Assembly: GCA_030686995.1 (NCBI GenBank)
Contig: CM060691.1
Coordinates: forward strand, 58,973,338-59,037,337
Direction of reading: 5' to 3'
Length of the DNA stretch: 64,000 nt
From: Artemisia argyi
Lineage: Eukaryota > Streptophyta > Magnoliopsida > Asterales > Asteraceae
The notes below the pieces were generated by a model. It saw only the letters and a program-made list of their open reading frames with translations, was not told the origin of the DNA and ran no database searches. Both the position numbers and the translations under genes were made by a program. Below are positions 35,222-47,868 of this stretch, in pieces (position 1 is the stretch's first letter; each line of letters begins with the position of its first letter).

Positions 35222-35957
35222 TATTTGGATAAGGGATGTAATGTACAATTATTATTTTAATGAAATAAAGTATTTTTTATGTTTATTTATTCATTGTCTT
35301 AATAATATATCATATATTTGCATGTTTAAATCCATGAATAAATTATTATTCTAAATTGTCCATTGTCGATTAATGATATGGGAATATCATTAAACTAAGA
35401 CAAATTTGAGTATTGGTTTAGGATATACTTGAAAGTATATTGATGCGTAGTCATAACAATTTCACATGATATTCAATGAATTGAGTATTGGACTTATCCC
35501 AACAATATGATTTAATGTTAAATGTGAGAATCATATTTAAAGTTATCCTCAGACTTGAGATACCAGATAAGTGTCATGGATGTAGTGCATTTTTGTGAAG
35601 CAATCTACCGCTCACCGTAATAGGGAGTTATAAGGGTTGTTTTCAGAAGTGTTGCAAAGCTCATGGGCCCCTCGTAGGGTTGACAAAATATTTGCGTGGC
35701 CACGCCTAAAGTCTATCTGGAATACGTTCAGATGGTTTTGGTAATTTTGTTCAATCATAAAGAGACGAGTAACAGAATATTAATAAAGAATCTCACATCT
35801 TTATTAAATGTGGTATTAGAAACAAAAGGATAATTATAATGATGAATCATTAAAGGTTTTTCCAGGAAACCTAGCTCGAGTTGTGCTAGGGGCATTGGAG
35901 TGTTGCAAGACGCCTACCAATGTCATTTTACTATTAATAATATATACGAGTGGGAGC
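35222..35957 (+). other. Copia A 3' untranslated interior
   Basis: AT-rich DNA between the pol stop and the 3' LTR, ending in a short polypurine-like tract GAGTGGGAGC directly before TGTTAAAT. Confidence 0.6.
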
Positions 35958-36683
35958 TGTTAAATATACGTACATATATTAATGTGTAAATGTCTAGTAT
36001 CGAACCCGAGACCTCGGGATTGCACACATTACAAATGAGTATTAAGGAAAAATAATAAATGTTTTATTATATTTATTATTAGACACGAGATGTTAACAAC
36101 TGTTAGTACTTAACGGAAAAGGGACTAATGATCGTTAGATGAAAGATAGAAAAAGGGTGTTTATGTAATTTGGTAACCAAGGAAGGGTCTAGAACCCCCC
36201 CCCCCCCCTGGGCTTGGGTCGGCCGATCACCACAAAGGGGCAACCCTTTGACTTTGCTTGGTCCCTAAGTTACCAAATCGCTATATAAACAAACCTAGGG
36301 TCATTGTTTTTCACATCTTTTGTGCACACAATTATCTCTAACTTTTTCTCCTCCTCCTTTTGCTCTAAAACCGATCGGCACACACCCCTAGGGTTTGTGG
36401 GTCGATTTTTGTTAATCAAAAATTAATCTTGTGTAGTTACTTGCATAACCTTAATACGGTTTAATTTGTGTGTACAAGGACGAGGTAATAACTCACTATA
36501 GTTATTATCAAGAGATCGATAAACAAAACGGTAAGGGGTTTATCATAGATCTATTATTACACAAGATCAAGATTTATTGAAGTGCATCGGGTACGTTACT
36601 ATTTATGTTTTAGTTAATCTTTATATGTGTTATACTTGATCCTAGCTTCCGCATACGTGTACTTTGATTGTTAAATTCTAACA
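35958..36683 (+). repeat. 3' LTR of copia A
   Basis: 726 bp. It matches 11456-12184, with the TAACG motifs partly mutated (AACAACTGTTAG, ATGATCGTTAG). TATA at 36282-36289. The right flank is ATAAC (36684-36688). Confidence 0.92.
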
Positions 36684-36688
36684 ATAAC

Positions 36689-36999
36689 TACAAATGCAAT
36701 CAAAGTAAAATGACAGAAATGAAAATGAAACTACTAAACTAATGTGGTGTAACAATAATGAGGAAAGTTGTTTTTACTTAGGTTTCATTACTCCTTAGAT
36801 ATCTTTTACAGGATGATAGCTTGTTACAATTGCATGGACGACGGGTCATATTCCTTAATACTAGTCATAGGGCCGTGTACAATATTCCCTAACTCTATAG
36901 GATCCTAGTTCACTCCTATGTCGAGCCATTAGAAGCTCCTAACATGAGATCATTAGAATTCTTCTACGCATTAAATAAAACCAAAAATCGTAGTACACC
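36689..36999 (-). repeat. Old Athila-like 5' LTR, segment 2
   Basis: It continues segment 1 directly (...TACAAATGCAATCAAAGTAAAATG) when copia A is removed, and stops at ACACC (36995-36999), the target duplication of the solo LTR. Confidence 0.88.
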
Positions 37000-38419
37000 T
37001 GATGCGTGGGGATTGCACCAGGCTTTACCTCTCGAGGGACCTCGAGAAGCTTACAACCCCCACCAGGCAGTGTACCTGATCGATGTAGTATAGTATAATG
37101 ACAAGTACCGGGGGATTGATCGTTCAGCTAGGAATAGTGTCGCTAGGATTAGAAAACCTAAAGACTAGGTCTAGAGATGAGGGATGATTCTTTTTGTATT
37201 TTTATATTTTTTAGAAAGCAAGTAAAAATCTCGGGTTTTAAGGACTTGGGCGGAATTAGTTGCTATTCAACTAACCCAATACTAAGATGCAATCAAAATA
37301 AAATACCAAAAATGAAAATAAACTAATTATACTAAAGTTGTGAGCAATATATGGGAGAAATGTGTTTACTTAGATTTCACTACTCCCTAGACATCTTTTA
37401 CACGTTAATTACTTGTTATAGTTGCGTGGATGACGGATTGTATTCCTTAATACCATTCATGGGGTGGCGTACTTACTTCCCCAATCCTATGAGTGCCTAC
37501 TTCACTCCTATGTCGAGCCGGCTAAGAAGCTCCTAACATGGGATCATTAGAATTTACTCATGCATTAAATACAACCAATAAAACCTAGTACACATCGGTT
37601 CATGTTTCCTAAGACGTTCAAGCATGTTACCAAATGGAGATCTGCCAGTTTTCTTAAGCCTAACATTGAAATCATTCATCCAATACAACCATAAACAAGT
37701 AATCAACACATAATTAACATCCAGGTTTCATTAGATCTAAGCAAACACAAGATAAATCTAGCCTAGCATGTTGAAATTAAGACAAGCACGAGATATAGAC
37801 AACCAACACATAGACATATTGATTGAATTAAAGAAAAGACTTATCTTAATAGCACATGAAAGGATTCAAGGGGTAAAAACCCTTGAATTTACTGTAAAAT
37901 ACGAGCTAGGGTTCACAAAGTTCGGCCCTAGGGTTTCTCCACACAAGTTCCTCTCTAATGAATGAAAAATAGAAAACTATATATAGATTTTGGATGGTGA
38001 CGGCGTCAAGAACAAATGTCTGACGCCGTCATCTCGCCGCCAAATAATTCCTCAGACTGCCTAGATCTGGATCTGACGCCGTCATGTGTACACCTTATGC
38101 AGGCCGTCATGAATTTAACTCTTGATGCTCTTGTTGTGACGCCTTCAGGTTTCTTCTGGGTCGTCATGGACTTTACTCTTGACGCCGTCAGGATTTCCTT
38201 CTTGACGCCGTCATACACTGTTCCCAGCATGGAAAATTAAGTCTTTGGCGTTTTTTTCACTTTTATGCTCCAAAAACGTCCGAATTGCTTCCTTTTCCAG
38301 ATTTCACTCCCAAAGTACCTAAAATCACAAAAGGAATGATTTAGGGCAATATTTGATCAAATAAATTCAATTCCGGGCTTAAATGACCCCCTAAAAGTGG
38401 TTCATTTTTCGCCTCATCA
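37000..38419 (-). mobile_element. Athila-like solo LTR, TSD ACACC
   Basis: 1420 bp from TGATGCGTGG to GCCTCATCA, flanked by ACACC on both sides (36995-36999 and 38420-38424). It is collinear with the LTRs of the element at 44022-51676 and inserted into an older LTR of the same family. No interior is present, so it arose by LTR-LTR recombination. TATA TATATATA is at 37979-37986, with TGACGCCGTCA-type motifs from about 37998 to 38211. The frames 38006-38240 on both strands cross the palindrome array and are not genes. Confidence 0.92.
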
Positions 38420-38424
38420 ACACC

Positions 38425-39258
38425 TTTGATCATGTTTCTTAGGACGTTCAAGCAAGTTACCAATGGAAGTCTGCCAGTTTTCTTAAGCATAACATCGAAT
38501 ACAATCATCCGTAACAACTATAAACAAACAATCAACCCATAATTAACATATAGGTTTCACTACATCTAAGCAAACACAAAAGAAATCTAGCCAAACATGT
38601 TAAAAGAAGACAAGCGTAAGATATAATCAAACAACACATAGACATATTGAATGATTTGAAAGAGTACTTATCTCTAATTGAACATGAAAGATTCAAAGGG
38701 TTGAAACCCTTGAAAAAGCTGGAAAATTCGACCTAGGGTTTTTTCCTCAAAGTTGCACACTAATGAATGAAATTTGGAAAACTATATATAGATTTTACAG
38801 GGTGACGGCGTCATGTATTAAGTTATGACGCCGTCAACTCGCCGCCATAATAGAAATCGTATTGCCTAGATCTGATTTTGACGTCGTCATGTGTAAAATT
38901 CCTCTAAGCCGTCACGTACAAATGGACCCTGACAGCCTTGGTGAAGCCGTCAGGTCCTATGCTTGAAAACACTCTGGACCGTCACGTGTATTTTCCACTT
39001 CCACCTCTTTTGTAACTCTTGACGCCGTCATTAAGGAAGCTGTGACGCCGTCAGGTACTGTTCCCAACAAGGAAAATTAAAACTTTGCCGTTTTCTTCAC
39101 TTTTATGCTCCAAAAACGTCTAAAATGCTCCTCTTCCAGATTTCTCTCCAAAAGTACCTAAAATGACAAAAGGGACGATTTAGGGTAATATTTGATCAAA
39201 TAATCTCGAATTCGGGCTTAAATGACCCCTTAAAAGTGGTTCACTTTTCGCCTCATCA
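38425..39258 (-). repeat. Old Athila-like 5' LTR, segment 3
   Basis: It continues segment 2 after the solo LTR, with TATA at 38783-38790 and its own TGACGCCGTCA-type array (about 38801-39053). It ends GCCTCATCA at 39258, the outer end of the element, followed by a poly-A run. Confidence 0.88.
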
Positions 39259-39512
39259 GAAAAAAAAAAAAAAAAAAAAAAGAAAGAAATAGCTTAAGGT
39301 TAGAAAGCAGCAAGTTGTTGTTGCATTGGATTTATGTGCTTCGTATGACAATTGCATGATATTGTCAAATGTTCCAAGTCACCGAACATGGATTTAGAAG
39401 GCTCTAAACTTTCAATATAAGTTGAGAAATGAGTAGTTTTGTACATGTTGAGAGGGTCAACTTGAGGCGAGAAAAAATCTCTTGGTAGTTTGACCCATTG
39501 AACCCGGTAGTC

Positions 39513-39576
<64 letters not shown>

Positions 39577-39637
39577 TTATTTTTTTTGTCTACTATTGAT
39601 GATGTGCAAGTTATAAACATTTTTATGTGTTATAAAG
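39259..39637. repeat. Poly-A and (TTA)n tracts in flanking DNA
   Basis: A 20-base or longer A run directly follows the LTR. A pure (TTA)n microsatellite of about 20 units covers about 39515-39576. The 106-codon minus-strand frame here, with its run of isoleucines, is produced by the microsatellite. Confidence 0.7.
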
Positions 39638-40181
39638 CTATCTATAACACCTATACTAGGTTTTTTTTACATGAACATAATCACTTTATATAAGATAAGT
39701 AAAAAACTTTACATTACACACATATCATTCATTATGACCCGTACAAGATCAAAATGGGTCATTTTGGGCTAGAATGACACTATGCCAAACACCCTTTTTA
39801 AAACATTAAACACTACATTACTACTAGTTTTACACACAAATGTGAGTTTACATATTTGTACATAAAATCATGTCATCCTAAGGCGTTTCTTGGTAAAAGA
39901 GCATGTAGGGGAAAAAGGCTACATACCCACGAACTATACCGGGTACTAGATCTCGGCCTTCTTACCCTTGGATGCGCTACCACTAGCTTCACCCATAAGA
40001 AAGCATATGAAAGTGACGTAAGCATTAGTTTAGTGAAATAACATATATAAATGGAATTTAAACATAACCAACTATTAAATGTTGATTCATATGAATTTTC
40101 CCCCGTAGGATGCTCATAACAACTAATTCCACCGGAACGTATATTCTTGCACCTTATGTGCACTAGGAGTCTAAATACTCC

Positions 40182-41060
40182 CACTAGTACAAAGAGTTCT
40201 ATTGGTCACGCATGGTCGATTTTGAAATGTCACACTGTAACATTTATACTTGACTAAATGTACCAGAATAAAATAAACAGCCACACTTGATCCGACTTGT
40301 GTGACCATTTCGGAATTCTATTGTCACACATTTGAATACTTATGTGACTAGAGGTAACTGGAATTTTTTTTTTGATTATTTAGTCACTTATAATTTGGGA
40401 CGTGTGACAGATACAAATGAGTTTGAGACATTAGTCAAACTATATATATATACGTATGTGACAAATAAATGTCACACAATTGAACAGTGTGACCAAAATC
40501 CATATATGGTCACATGAAGTAATTGTGTATGTGTCTAAATTATATAGTCAAGTTTGTCACACATTATTTAAACGTGACTGCTAAGCTTTGCTGAATATTT
40601 AGCCACATATGAATGTGAAATGTGTGACAACTGAAAAGTAAGTTTGAAGCGTTAGTCACGATATGCATTTAAAAGTGACAAATATATGTCACACACTTGA
40701 AGAGTGTGACCAAATGTCATATATAGTCATACTAAACCATAAACATACATGATTAAGTGTAACCAAAATTTGATGCATATGGTCACGTAAGTTAATATGC
40801 GTGTCTAAAGTCTAGGGTGTGTTTGCTTGCCACAACCTAATGTGTATAGTCACATTTAATTGTAGCACGATCATGTGGCTATAGGTTTTACAATAGTCAC
40901 ACCATATCACAAATGTGTATCTAAATCATGATTATCGCCACGTTATAAGGGTATTATATGTGACCAATACATTCAAAATAGTCACATTGTGAATTTCATG
41001 TGACTATTATTTATAGCAAAATGTGAATTCAGTTATCATTAACCTTGATATTAGTCACAT
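40182..41060. repeat. CACTA left subterminal region
   Basis: Dozens of short TGTGAC and GTCAC(A) words occur in both orientations with irregular spacing. Short subterminal motifs of this kind bind the TnpA protein in En/Spm elements (established for maize). Unlike the right arm it lacks a regular tandem unit. 'Gtaatagcagtagtaact' is repeated at about 41080-41142. Confidence 0.75.
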
Positions 41061-41271
41061 TGAGTTACACAAACAAGAGTTGTAATAGCAGTTGTAACTA
41101 TTGTAATAGCAGTAGTAACTATTGTAATAGCAGTAGTAACTTTTGTACAAACAATAGATTTGTAATCTCACAAAAGGTGAATTATATAGTACTTACCAAA
41201 AGGTTTTTTACGACATAATGAAAACAGAGAAGCTAAAGTACGTACCCCTGCTACCTCCAAACACCTAATTA

Positions 41272-43888
41272 TCAGCTTGTTTTCTTCACATCATACAATT
41301 CTCTCTTATACTGAGCATGAATTCTTTCAATGAGATCTTTAACTACCTTCACATATGATCTTTGTAGATGTCATCACAGCAAGTAAACTAGCAGGCAAAG
41401 GATATTCTTTTTCTGCAAGCATAAAAACATCATTTCCACCTTGTGTTGATAAGTGATGTACATTGCAGCTATCATAAACTTCCATGAAGTTGAAAAATGA
41501 TGGCATGGGAAGTTCCAATAGATATCAGCTGGATCAGGTTTATATAACCTATGTAATTCAACCCACAAATCTTGCTCTTTTTCATCTAGCTTCTTGACTG
41601 TTTGATTCTTTCTTGAACCAACTCCCATAATCTGTCTAAGTCTACTCTGTCAATTGTTCTTATCAAATCCTCAAACCTTTTGTACACTGTTGATCCTCCA
41701 CCAGCCCTGATTATCTTCCAAGCCTTTCCAAATTTATCTCGGTAAATCTCCCAGTCCATGATTGGATGTCTAGCTTGAATAGGGTCAACATATAATGTTT
41801 CAGGAGCAATCACCATCATCTGATCATGAGAAGAGCTGTCTTCTTTTCTTTGCGAATCATTCTTCTTCTCAGCAGGTTTGCCTTCAATGATCTTTTGTTT
41901 CTTTGATGGTGTTTCTTCTGTACCCATGGGGATAAAGTTTTCAACATATTTCTTGAGTCGGTAGTATAGACTTTCAATTTGTTCATATGTCATTCCCCTG
42001 AGGTCAGAAGCTTTATACTCACCTTGATGCTGTATGTATATCTTCATTTCACTGATGAGCTGAGACCTTATGGGATTTCTTTTCCTCTTCTGACTTTGAC
42101 GTTGATTCATTGACTTAATTAGGTCCTTCAAAACTAATTCTTCATATCTTTCCTTTATCAAATCAGCAAGTCTTTGTACTTTGTCTTCCCCATTTACAGT
42201 CTCATCTATGTAAACTTCTTTAATTCTAGCCTGTAGAACTTCATCCGCATCAATAAAAGCTTGCATTTGCTCTCCATGAGCTCTTTTTTTCTCCTCTTTT
42301 TCAAGTCTGAATTTTACTTGCTCATCTGTTTCAAATTCAGACACTTTACCTCTCCTATTCTCATCCATAAAGTTAGCTATTTCAGCTTCATCAACTATCT
42401 TTGCAACCTCTTCATCTGTAGCAACTTCAGCAGTAGAAACTTGATTTGTTGTAGCAGCAGAAACATCTTGTTATACCACCTTAGCTATTTCTTCAACATT
42501 ACTATTAGTAGCAGTTTCTCCCAAACTAGTATTAGTTTCCACTACCTGCTCTTTATTTACATCTTCCAAAACCGCCTCATAACCCCCCTTGTCAGCAACT
42601 AAATAATCATCATCCACATTATCATCACTATCAATCCCAATATCCATATCCACATGCATATCTGCACAAGCACCTTCAGCATTTGTTGTTTCCTCCCCTG
42701 AGACTCTGCTTTCATTCGTCACCTATTTGGGAGCATCCTCCAAACTAGTAGCCTTAGAAGAACTCACCCTGTGTGCTGTGCCCACCTTCTTCAACCTTCT
42801 GAACTGAGCTATTCTTGACCTCTTTCGACCTTCCAAATATCGAACACTCAGCTTCAACCTTTTGATCTGTGCACCATTTTTTGTTAAGCGCTTTTGAGGG
42901 CCAAGAATATCCTCTTCTAACTGGGTACAACAGGCCTTTAGATCCTGTATAAGTTTCATTCTATTCTCACCAGAATCCATCAATTCATTTGTTTCAGAAC
43001 TACCCTCATCACTTCTGGATGTGTTACCTTCCCTGAGAGGTGAATCAACGGGTGTATACTCACTTTCATGTATGTTACCACTGGCCTGCTCCACACCCAT
43101 GACATCCTCACCCTTTTTTTGTGGAAGGTTCACCATATATGGAAAAAGCGGTGTAACCTTTCCAGAAAAATCCTTGCCATTATTTTTCAGATTTGAAAAT
43201 ACTTTCTTTTGTAGTGAGGGGCAGCATAAGTTCCTTTATATCTTTTAAAGGTAGTCAACTGTTTTTGAATAATAAGTTGCAAAAACCTTGGATATAATAA
43301 AGAAGTACCATCATCAGCCAAGGTCTTGATCATACCCTCCAAAATCATTTTTGAAAAATTGAAAGGTTTTCCTTTAGCAAGGCATATCACTGCTGATGCC
43401 ATGGTGGTACCAAACTCACTCCAACCTGTTGTTTTAGGACTCAAACAATGTAAGAGAGTATGAATCAAGAATTTCCACTGAGATGAGAAGAGACCTTTGT
43501 AAAATTTTAATCTATCATTCTTCTTCTCATACCCCATTTTTTTCAAACCTTTGAAAATGGCGGCATTTTCAAGACACACAATCACTTCATAATCTGGTAG
43601 GTTAAGAGATTCCCTAATAGATGACTCAGTTATGAGTATATGTTGGCCATTTACCTTAGCCTTAATCTGTTTTTCTCCATTAAAAGTTATGACCTTAGCA
43701 GTAGCCCAAAACTGCTTAATAAAAGAAATGCATATAGGAGGATTCACAGTTAATGCATACCTAATAGGGGTAGCATTCAAGAAATCGATTATCTGTGTGA
43801 ATCCTTCAGAACCATCTGGTTTCTTCAAAAAAGCGACCATGTGGTGTCTGTCAACAAATGTGCGTTTTGATTTAATTGCCAACACCAT
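41272..43888 (-). pseudogene. Broken retroelement-type ORF carried in the CACTA
   Basis: It starts at ATG 43888 (MVLAIKSKRTFVDRHHMVAFL). The N-terminal ~230 residues (ATPIRYALTVNPPICISFIKQFW, WKFLIHTLLHCLSPKTTGWSEFGT, PFNFSKMILEGM) resemble a domain I remember from many Asteraceae retroelement proteins, some labelled 'synaptobrevin/longin-like' by automatic annotation. A one-base shift near 43210 joins it to VFSNLKNNGKDFSGKVTPLFPY. TAG (about 42720) and TAA (about 42471) then interrupt acidic, coiled coil-like text. A further shift near 41605 leads to QDLWVELHRLYKPDPADIYW and an end at 41272. Whether it was captured or retroposed is unclear. Confidence 0.65.
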
Positions 43889-44021
43889 CTTGAATTAGGG
43901 TTTTGTGATTTGGGGGTTTTGAAAATTATTGATAAAAGATGTTAGTGTTTGTGATTATAGAGAAATTATGTTTGCGTGAAACTGAATTATCGATTTGATT
44001 GGGGATTTATCCGTTAAGTGT

Positions 44022-45426
44022 TGATGCATGGGAATTGCACCAGGCTTTACCTCTCAAGGGATCTTGAGAAGCTTACAACCCCCACCAGGCAGTGTACCTG
44101 ATCGTTGTAGTATAGTATAGTGACAAGTACCCGGGGATTGATCGTTCAGCTAGGAATAGTGTCGCTAGGATTAGAAAACCTAAATACTAATTCTAAAGGT
44201 GAGAGATGATTATTTTTGTATTTTTATATTTTTTTAGAAAGCAAGTAAATATCTCGGGTTTGAAGGATTTGGGCGGAATTAGTTGCTAGTCAACTAACCC
44301 AATACTAAGATGCAATCAAAATAAAATACTAAAACTGAAATTAAACTAAATTATACTAAGGTTAAGAGCAATAAGTGGAGAAAATGTGTTTACTTAGATT
44401 TCACTACTCCTTAGACATCTTTTACACGTTAATTACTTGTTATAATTGTATGGATGACGGATTGTATTCCTTAATACCATTCATGGGGTATCGCACATAA
44501 CTCCCCAATTCTATGAGCTCTTATCTCCTCCTATATCATGCCCAGCAAAACCATAGGGATTGTAAACAGTGGCTCATACATTAAATACAACCAATAAAGA
44601 CCTTAGTGCAATCGGTTCATGTTTCCTAAGACGTTCAAGCATGTTACCATTTGGAGATCTGCCAGTTTTCTTAAGCCTAACATATAAATTCATTCATCCA
44701 AAACAAACTATAAACAAGTAATCAACATATAATCAAAATCTAGGTTTCATTAGATCCAAGAAAACACAAGATAGATCTAGCCTAGCATGATGAAATTAAG
44801 ACAAGAACAAGATATAGACAACCAACACATAGACATATTGATTGAATTAAAAGAACACTTATCTTAATTACACATGAAAGGTATCAAGGGCTTGGAACCC
44901 TTGAAAAACCTGTAAAATTCACACCAAGTTCGTACTAGGGTTTCTCCAAAACTTCTCTCTTTTATGTGTAAAAATTAAAAAACTATATATAGGAAATAGG
45001 GTTTGACGGCGTCAAGACCAAATAGGTGACGCCGTCACCTCGCCGCCAAAATAATTCTCGGACTGCCTTGATCTACTTCTGACGCTGTCATGTGTTATTC
45101 ATTTCCAGGCCGTCATGCATTTTCCTCTTGACGCCCTTCCTTGTGACGCCGTCAAATCAGTTCTGGATCGTCATGGAAATTGCTCTTGACGCCGTCAGGA
45201 TGTTACTCTTGACGTCGTCACCTACTGTTCCCAGCAAGGAAAATTACAACTTTGGCGTTTTCTTCACTTTTATGCTCCAAAAACGTCCGAATTGCTTCCT
45301 TTTCCAGATTTCTCTCTCAAAGTACCTAAAATCACAAAAGGAACGATTTAGGGCAATATTTGATCAAATAAATTCGAATTCCGGCTTAAATGACCCCCTA
45401 AAAGTGGTTCATTTTTTGCCTCATCA
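44022..45426 (-). repeat. 3' LTR of Athila-like element
   Basis: 1405 bp. TATA at 44984-44991; TGACGCCGTCA-type array at about 45004-45220, with several copies altered by C-to-T-type changes (GACGCTGTCA, GACGTCGTCA). Confidence 0.93.
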
Positions 45427-47868
45427 TATACCCTTACACTTGAGTTTTGCTTGTCCTCAAGCAAATGCGCTTTTATTCTACTCAAAATACAAGTTAGGGG
45501 TCATTTAACACTAATATAAGAGTAATTACAACAAATAATCGTTCTACTAAAGACCAATAGACAAGCACGGAGGTCATACACTAGCACCTCACAAATAGTG
45601 TTTAGATACTCACATCTCTCGGGTGTAATAAAGTATAAATTACAATATGGAAACGGAAGATATCTCTCACTACCTGTCATAGCAAAATAGATTGCCATAG
45701 GCTTGGGAAAGGATCAAACCTCCACCACATGGCGTAAGCACCTAGGATAAACTATCAAAGAGGTCTTTTAAAGGGTTGTAACTTTAGGTGTAGGGATATG
45801 AAATACACGGTTTTGTTGGATAAAGGAAGTTTTACTGGTGGCGAGTTAACAATCTTGGTTAATTACATGTACAATATAGCGTTGCTAAGCCAAGACTAGA
45901 CTCGACTTAAGCTAATAAATGAAAAATAAACAAAAACATAAAATAAACATAGAATGAAAAGGGATGGTAGTCCGTATGTTTTTTTTTTTTTCTTTTTTTT
46001 CTTTTTTTTTTTTTTTTTTCATCACTCTTACCCTACCATCCAAAATAATACATCATAGGGAATGGTAATTCCCCTTACACTTGAATCTTTACATACTTTA
46101 CAATAAACTAAACTAATGACTCGAATTAAGAAAATCAATACACTTGGAGCACTTTTAAGATTAACGTACATATGGGGTAATAAATGATGTTCTTCCCCAT
46201 TACTCCATAAAATAAGTACTTACCCATGAGTCCCAATCGTCCCAAAACAATATGTACAAGGATATGACTCGACTTAGCAACCATGTAATCAATTAGATAA
46301 TTAACTTAGGGTTTAACAAATAACAATAATGCACTAAAAATGAGCGCATACACGGAAGGCTAAGGCGATTTGGGTGTACATTTAAGTGGGGTGTAACAAA
46401 TTCTTCCTTTAAGTAAAATGCTTAAAGTTAGAAACGAAAAGATAGGCCCGGAGGGGTGTACTAGGGGTTTCGTGTACTAAAAATGAGTACAACGCTAAGG
46501 TGTTTGGAAAAATTAGTTGACTTAACTAGCGAAGTAATATGACTTAAATGGTCAAGTAATTATAATACGGGTTTAACACAAGGGTGATCCTAATGCCTCT
46601 TATCATGTAGTAAATCCTACTACACGAATGTAGTCTCACTAGCGGTCTCGGGATGCATCACTAACGCAAGTTCTAGAATCTAAATGCTACCGGTACACTC
46701 ATAAGCACTAATAGTAAATGCTTTTCCTATCAAATCTAAAGTCGAACCTCACATATTTTTGTGGAAAATTTTTCTGAATATACGGTTATGTGCTAGTCAT
46801 ACAATCTCCTATCCATGAGACGCTTGCTATGGCTAAAGTTTCACTCCTAAATGTTGTAAAAAATTTTAAATTTGGCGCTAAAATTGCACTAACAAGTATT
46901 TCTCATAGTTTTATTACACATCTACCATTAAACAAAACAAACTCAAGCGAAAGTGCATATGTAAGGTATCATCTTTTTACCCTCCCCTTACACTTAAGAT
47001 GAACATTGTCCCCAATATTCAAGTAAAGAATGTAAAAGTTAAAAAGTAAAAAGAATGAAATCAAATACTCCCCTGATTCGCTCGGTATGGATAATTAGGT
47101 GGCCAGGTTAAATCTTCCTCCAAGAAAATGAACAATCAAAGCTTCCCTTCCAGAATATAAATCATCTTCTTGTCATACATAACCTGTAAATCCTGAGAAA
47201 ATAGACAAAACAACCTCGCGTAAAATCGGCGGCATCCTATATAAGTTACTAAATCCTAGAAAACAAGATAAGATATAATGCTTGTGGAATGAAGTTTGCA
47301 GATTTCCTGGAGATTATAAAACTTAATAATTCACAAAAACCATAAGACTCCGTTAGAAAAACAAAACCGGTAAAATTTCCAGATTTTTACACTTGACGCC
47401 GTCAAGAGTTAACTCGTGACGTCGTCAGAAGTGATCTGCAGAAATTCTTATGTTAAGTTTCCGGAAAATTTCTGGAAAAACTTGGTCCTACTTCCTGGAA
47501 AATCCTGCAAAACTTCATTATGACTCAATACAAGCATTTGACTCTAACAAATACGAATATACATGTTCATTTAATATTGTGGAGAATCATGATCGGTTTG
47601 TTTCTTAAAAACATATTTGGGGCTTCCCCTTACACTTATCTTTTGCAAAAATACTTTTAGGTGGAGTTAAGACTAGGCCAAAACAACAAAGTAAAGTATT
47701 TCCACATTTTAATTGAGAAACATGATCTACCAACAATAAAAACTAATCATGCATACGGAAGCAAATAACAAACAAACAAAAATAAAATCACACAAAGCAT
47801 GGGTTGCCTCCCAAGAAGCGCTTTTCTTTATTTACGAGTCTTGTAGCTAGACTCAAGGTCATGGGTTA
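45427..47868 (-). other. Non-coding 3' interior of Athila-like element
   Basis: 2.4 kb without recognisable domains, including pyrimidine runs at 45979-46019. At about 47394-47426 two palindromes occur (TGACGCCGTCA, TGACGTCGTCA), outside the LTR. In element sense the gag-protease stop comes shortly before the conserved 23-bp block at 47801. Confidence 0.6.

Larger units (their letters stand above)
11456..36683 (+). mobile_element. Copia element A (Ty1/copia), TSD ATAAC, split by elements B and C
   Basis: LTRs of 729 bp (11456-12184) and 726 bp (35958-36683) begin TGTTAAATATACG and end TTCTAACA. The flanks ATAAC (11451-11455 and 36684-36688) match perfectly. The gag-protease-integrase-RT-RNase H order is that of Ty1/copia. 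Coding islands lie at 13869-15380, 25344-26190 and 34252-35221; removing B and C restores collinearity. By eye the two LTRs differ at about 20 of 726 positions besides poly-C length. The integrase deletion and in-frame stops make it non-functional. Confidence 0.93.
6306..39258 (-). mobile_element. Old Athila-like retrotransposon, broken by five or more insertions
   Basis: Reading on the minus strand, the element has a 5' LTR in three pieces (39258-38425, 36999-36689, 11455-11165), then a primer-binding site, then a gag pseudogene and interior down to 6306. It parallels the complete copy at 44022-51676. Its left part, including the 3' LTR, is gone. Insertions inside it are a 3.2 kb solo LTR, copia A with elements B and C nested in it, and a solo LTR of its own family. 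Five bases right of the LTR are GAAAA, the start of a poly-A run; no partner TSD can be tested. Confidence 0.82.

Noticed and set aside
39300..39620. 106-codon minus-strand ORF with polyisoleucine
   Set aside because: Produced by the (TTA)n microsatellite.
42261..42602. 113-codon plus-strand ORF rich in Phe/Ser/Leu
   Set aside because: Antisense of the broken CACTA cargo ORF; the hydrophobic look comes from the Lys/Glu codons on the other strand.
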